From contig CAMLOC010000059.1 in the NCBI GenBank assembly GCA_946481465.1, forward strand, positions 1-10,418: DNA of 10,418 nucleotides, in the 5' to 3' direction. This document shows, one piece after another, positions 8,147 through 10,418 of the stretch (position 1 is its first letter; every line of letters starts with the position of its first letter). The position numbers and the translations under genes were made by a program. This stretch comes from an uncultured Shinella sp. Its GTDB lineage: Bacteria; Pseudomonadota; Alphaproteobacteria; Rhizobiales; Rhizobiaceae. Under the pieces are notes generated by a model that was given only the letters and a program-made list of their open reading frames with translations, ran no database searches and was not told the origin of the DNA.

Positions 8147-9138
8147 TACACGCCGATGAGCACGAGCTTTCCGCCGAGCCCGATCATCCGGAAGCCGACG
8201 ATGGACTGGATCGAGACGAGCGCGCGGTCGGGATCGGCGAGCGGGAAGCTGCCGCTGATGCGGTGATTGGCCAGTGACCGGCTGACGACGACGAGGCGGC
8301 CCGGCCGATAGCGCTCTATCTGCGCCACGACATCGCCGAGCCGCGCATTGTCGAAGACATAGCGTCCGCCGTGCCAGGCCATGGCATCGTCGATGGCGAC
8401 CTCCGTCACCGCGCCGACGCCGCTCCTGTCGTAATGCACGCGCTGGCCGGGCTGCAACGTCGCGCGGCCATCCGCGCTCGCCACCGAGACGCTGCCTTCG
8501 GCAAGGGTGACCGCGACATCGTCGTCTGCAATGGCGACATCGAACGCAGTGCCGTGGACCACCGTCTTCCCCTCCCGCGCCTCGACGACGAAGGGTATGG
8601 GCGAGGACGTCACGGCGAAGAAGGCGTTGCCGCGCAGCAGCGTCACCCGCCGCTCGCCGGCGGCAAAGGTAACATCCAGCGCGCTGTCGGCATCGAGCAG
8701 CACCGTCGAGCCGTCGCCAAGCTCGACGGTGCGGCGCTCGCCGCGTGCCGTGGCATAGTCCGCGCGGAGATTCTGAAGGGCGTTCGGATATTCGAGCCAG
8801 GCGGCCGCCCCCAGCACCATGACCATGAGCGCGCCCGCGACGGCGAGCCGTCGTTTGCCCTCGCGGCGCCGCGCCCGCGCATCGTCCATCGCTTCGAGAT
8901 AGACGGCCAGCTTGTCTTGCTCTTCTGCAGCGACCGCCGAACCCGGCCGCTCCACCGCCTGCCACATCGCCTCGACCTGCCGAAAGGCGGCGGCGTGCGC
9001 GGGGCTGGCCCTGCGCCAGCGTTCGAAATCCCGGCGGTCGACCGGTGTAGGCTCGCCGTTGAGGCGCGTGAACCATGCGATCGCCTCCCGTTCGATCCGG
9101 CTGGCCGGATGGGAGGAACGCTCCTTGCTGACGGACAT
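8146..9138 (-). CDS. FecR-like anti-sigma factor / transmembrane signal transducer
   Basis: A 330-residue inner-membrane regulator with the standard FecR layout. The cytoplasmic N-terminal domain (about 15-60; AIAWFTRL and FERWRRASPAHAAAFRQVEAMW) binds the sigma factor. One transmembrane helix (about 98-115, LAVAGALMVMVLGAAAWL) follows. The periplasmic FecR domain (about 125-235) includes TVELGDGSTVLLDADSAL, LLRGNAFFAV and VHGTAFDV. The C-terminal domain (about 257-330, YVFDNARLGDVVAQIERY) is the type that contacts the receptor STN domain. It should hold the FecI-like sigma factor inactive, or assist it, until the receptor signals. It lies 100 bases after the sigma gene and 108 bases before the receptor start on the same strand, as in fecIR-fecA-type loci. 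No strong Shine-Dalgarno is evident at 9138, but the N-terminus fits the family. Confidence 0.93.
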   Translation of the reverse strand: MSVSKERSSHPASRIEREAIAWFTRLNGEPTPVDRRDFERWRRASPAHAAAFRQVEAMWQAVERPGSAVAAEEQDKLAVYLEAMDDARARRREGKRRLAVAGALMVMVLGAAAWLEYPNALQNLRADYATARGERRTVELGDGSTVLLDADSALDVTFAAGERRVTLLRGNAFFAVTSSPIPFVVEAREGKTVVHGTAFDVAIADDDVAVTLAEGSVSVASADGRATLQPGQRVHYDRSGVGAVTEVAIDDAMAWHGGRYVFDNARLGDVVAQIERYRPGRLVVVSRSLANHRISGSFPLADPDRALVSIQSIVGFRMIGLGGKLVLIGV

Positions 9139-9217
9139 CGAAGGACACTCGCCTGAGGTGCCGCGGGCGACGGCCCGGACATGCTGCTTCTACAGGATTG
9201 ACGTCTCATCGCCGCCG

Positions 9218-9239
9218 ATCCTCATCGGATGAAGAGGAT
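9218..9239. repeat. Inverted repeat between the sigma and FecR-like genes
   Basis: ATCCTC (9218-9223) and GAGGAT (9234-9239) are separated by ten bases and touch the sigma-factor stop codon (9239-9241, TAA on the minus strand). In the transcript this is a short six-pair hairpin right after the sigma gene. It may affect the ratio of sigma factor to anti-sigma factor, but it is short enough to be chance. Nothing else is recognisable in the 100-base gap. Confidence 0.3.
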
Positions 9240-9751
9240 TATTCGCTGGCCGCCTTGCAGGCAAGCATGGCGCGGGCCATGTGCTTTTCGACCGCGCTGC
9301 GGGAAATGCCCATGGCCCCGGCGATCTCGCCATAGGAGCGGCCATGGATCTTGTGCAGCAGGAAGATATGCCGCGTGCGCTCCGGCAGGCCGCGGATCAC
9401 CGCGTCGAGGCGCTGCACGTCCTGCCGCGCCTCCAGAACATCCTGGGGCGAGGGAACCGCCGCCGCGAGCTGTTCGGGAAGGATGGCATTGCCGAAATCG
9501 CGGCGCACGCGCTGCGCCCGCAGGTGATCGACGACCGCATTGCTGAGCGAGCGGTTCACATAGGCGCCGGCATCCTCCGGCCGGCCCGCCGCGCGCTCGT
9601 GAAGACGCAGGAAGACATCCTGGATGAGATCGGAAGCGGTGGCGTGGCAGCCGAGCTTGCGGCCGATGCGGCGCAGCAGGCCTGGCCGTGCCTCGGCATA
9701 AAACGCCTCAAGCCAATTGCCTTGAACATCCGCCACGGCGTACCGCCCCAT
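9239..9751 (-). CDS. ECF RNA polymerase sigma factor, FecI-like
   Basis: A 170-residue sigma factor of normal FecI length. Region 2 spans about 13-80 and includes DLIQDVFLRL (41-50) and AYVNRSLSNAVVDHLRAQR (63-81). Region 4 spans about 109-162, with LPERTRHIFLLHKIHGRSY and the helix-turn-helix GEIAGAMGISRSAVEKHMAR (141-160). It should direct polymerase to promoters of iron- or metal-uptake genes, most directly the adjacent receptor gene, under control of the FecR-like protein. The reading frame continues upstream to 10030, but that part lies in the leader and overlaps the neighbouring gene, so it is rejected. The ATG at 9751 gives a family-typical N-terminus; a GTG at 9736, preceded by GGGGCGG, is an alternative start five residues further in. 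A promoter and dyad lie about 70-125 bases upstream. Confidence 0.92.
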   Translation of the reverse strand: MGRYAVADVQGNWLEAFYAEARPGLLRRIGRKLGCHATASDLIQDVFLRLHERAAGRPEDAGAYVNRSLSNAVVDHLRAQRVRRDFGNAILPEQLAAAVPSPQDVLEARQDVQRLDAVIRGLPERTRHIFLLHKIHGRSYGEIAGAMGISRSAVEKHMARAMLACKAASE

Positions 9752-9768
9752 CCCGTCTAAGGTCTGCC

Positions 9769-9780
9769 CATTCGCGAATG
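9769..9780. repeat. 12-bp perfect palindrome in the sigma gene leader
   Basis: CATTCGCGAATG is an exact palindrome that ends 18 bases before the sigma-factor ATG. The next two outward pairs after one mismatch also match. It could be an operator or fold in the mRNA near the ribosome site. Confidence 0.5.
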
Positions 9781-9781
9781 A

Positions 9782-9797
9782 GCGGCCGAACAGCCGC
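9782..9797. repeat. GC-rich short hairpin in the sigma gene leader
   Basis: GCGGC and GCCGC flank a six-base loop. It lies between the operator-like dyad (9820-9856) and the 12-bp palindrome, adding to a leader rich in dyad symmetry. Five pairs alone are weak evidence. Confidence 0.3.
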
Positions 9798-9819
9798 CGT
9801 CCGACGAAGATCGCCTCAG

Positions 9820-9856
9820 GCCTATAAACATGCCTCTTTAAGTCATGTTTATAGGC
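9820..9856. promoter_or_regulatory. Perfect 13-bp inverted repeat overlapping the sigma gene promoter (candidate operator)
   Basis: GCCTATAAACATG (9820-9832) and CATGTTTATAGGC (9844-9856) are exact reverse complements across an 11-base spacer. The AT-rich arms stand out from the GC-rich surroundings. The right arm contains the predicted -10 element of the sigma gene and the left arm lies just downstream of the predicted start of transcription. Binding by a dimeric repressor would block initiation. No T-run follows on either strand, so a terminator is less likely. The arms do not match the Zur, Irr or Fur consensus sites I know; the central TGC-N9-TCA on the plus strand only loosely resembles a RirA iron-responsive box (TGA-N9-TCA). 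The regulator is therefore unnamed. Confidence 0.65.
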
Positions 9857-9877
9857 GAACGCGGTCCCGATCAACAA
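9848..9877 (-). promoter_or_regulatory. Housekeeping-type promoter of the FecI-like sigma gene
   Basis: On the minus strand, TTGTTG (9872-9877) and TATAAA (9848-9853) are separated by 18 bases, close to the sigma-70 consensus and rare in such GC-rich sequence. Transcription would begin near 9841, giving a leader of about 90 bases. The -10 box is embedded in the inverted repeat, which suggests repression when the metal is plentiful. Confidence 0.55.
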
Positions 9878-9899
9878 GAAGCTTGGTTTTGCCGTGGCT

Positions 9900-10418
9900 C
9901 TATCGCGGCTTGAAGACGCGTTCCAGCCCATCGAGATTGCCCGCCACGACCCTGACGATATCCGGCGCCTCTCCTTCAACGCCGGAGAGAAGCGCAATCC
10001 TCGCGCCGGCGTCCTGAAGCGCGGCGGCAAGCGCGGGTCCCGGTTTGGTGTCGAGGAGCACGACGGAAGCGCCGTTTGCCTTCAGCCAGAGGGCGAGTTT
10101 TTTGGCGCGTTCGGGCGTCCACTCGTTCGGCGCGGCGGTGATGGAGGCGAGGAGGTCGATGCCGAGATCGGCGGAAAGATAGGCGAAGTGCGGCGAAAGG
10201 GCGATGGCGGTGAGGTCGTCGGCTTCGGCAAGGGCCATGTCCGCGCCGGCCTTGAGGGCGAGGAGCTTCTGCTTCAGCGCGCCGAGATTGGCGGCGATCG
10301 TCGTGGCCGAAGAGGGTTCGAGGCGGGAGAGATCGGCGGCGAGCACGTCGGCCATGCGGCCGAGGCTGCCTGGCGCCAGCCACGGCGCGGCGCCCTCGCC
10401 CGTCGCCGGCATCGGCGC
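9900..10418 (-). CDS. ZnuA-like metal ABC transporter substrate-binding protein, C-terminal part
   Basis: The last 172 residues of a protein that enters from the right window edge; the frame is open there, so the internal ATG at 10412 is unlikely to be the real start. The family is normally about 300 residues, so roughly the first 130 are missing. APWLAPGSLGRMADVLAADL, near the fragment start, aligns with the DPHxWLDP helix region of ZnuA/TroA proteins. LSPHFAYLSADLGIDLLASI aligns with the HDAFxYFxxxYGL segment. VVLLDTKPGPALAAALQDAG and the terminal VVAGNLDGLERVF match the C-terminal lobe. It would bind a metal (Zn/Mn) or a chelate in the periplasm. The His of DPHxW and the late Asp ligand appear replaced by Ala and Ser; only the middle His (in SPHF) is clear. 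Its stop lies 148 bases before the sigma gene on the same strand. No typical terminator is seen between them. Confidence 0.75.
   Translation of the reverse strand, partial: APMPATGEGAAPWLAPGSLGRMADVLAADLSRLEPSSATTIAANLGALKQKLLALKAGADMALAEADDLTAIALSPHFAYLSADLGIDLLASITAAPNEWTPERAKKLALWLKANGASVVLLDTKPGPALAAALQDAGARIALLSGVEGEAPDIVRVVAGNLDGLERVFKPR

Noticed and set aside
5551..8277. A 908-codon open frame on the plus strand, antisense to the TonB receptor
   Set aside because: It mirrors the receptor gene, which has a full domain set. Its product is low-complexity (rich in V, A, E, R, G, I) with no recognisable domain, the usual shadow of a GC-rich gene.
7172..9148. A 658-codon minus-strand frame spanning parts of the receptor and FecR-like genes
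   Set aside because: It is out of frame with two clearly real genes, extremely arginine- and alanine-rich, and crosses their intergenic gap.
8371..9156. A 261-codon plus-strand frame opposite the FecR-like gene
   Set aside because: No domain is recognisable, and the minus strand encodes an unambiguous FecR protein here.
9820..9856. Reading the 13-bp inverted repeat as a terminator of the ZnuA-like gene
   Set aside because: The stem is AT-rich and no T-run follows on the minus strand. It coincides with a good promoter -10 element, so an operator is more likely, though a dual role is not excluded.
9752..10030. N-terminal extension of the sigma factor by 93 residues
   Set aside because: The extension overlaps the end of the ZnuA-like gene and the predicted promoter, has no family resemblance, and would make the protein far longer than FecI-type sigma factors.

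Overview
This GC-rich window has the coding style of an alphaproteobacterium, most likely a Rhizobiales member (Rhizobium/Shinella/Ensifer-like). That placement is inferred from codon use and gene style, not from a marker gene. Coding density is very high, and no RNA gene, insertion sequence, phage gene or CRISPR array is visible. All gene content points to uptake of a chelated metal.

Left half, plus strand (1-5477): a tightly packed operon of five genes. It encodes a class I SAM-dependent methyltransferase, a periplasmic solute-binding protein of the NikA/CntA/DppA type, two NikB/NikC-type permeases, and one polypeptide carrying both ATPase domains (a NikD-NikE or CntD-CntF fusion). Junctions overlap or lie within a few bases, so the genes are probably translationally coupled. 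The operon starts upstream of the window.

Centre (5478-5613): a convergent intergenic region of 136 bases with two GC-rich hairpins, a likely shared transcription stop.

Right half, minus strand (5614-9751): a classical cell-surface signalling cassette in transcription order ECF sigma factor (FecI-like), anti-sigma/sensor (FecR-like), and TonB-dependent receptor with an N-terminal signalling (STN) domain and a FhuA/FoxA-like siderophore-receptor body. Ligand binding at the receptor would signal through FecR to the sigma factor and raise receptor expression. The sigma gene has a good housekeeping-type promoter whose -10 lies inside a perfect 13-bp inverted repeat, a strong candidate operator for a metal-responsive repressor. 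The leader carries further dyads.

Right edge (9900-10418, minus strand): the C-terminal part of a ZnuA-like metal-binding protein, cut by the window end, in which two usual metal-ligand positions appear to be replaced.

Taken together, the receptor could bring a metal-chelator complex across the outer membrane and the Nik/Cnt-like ABC importer could carry it across the inner membrane. The methyltransferase could modify or process the chelator. That functional link is inferred from neighbourhood only; the two halves are separate convergent transcription units.
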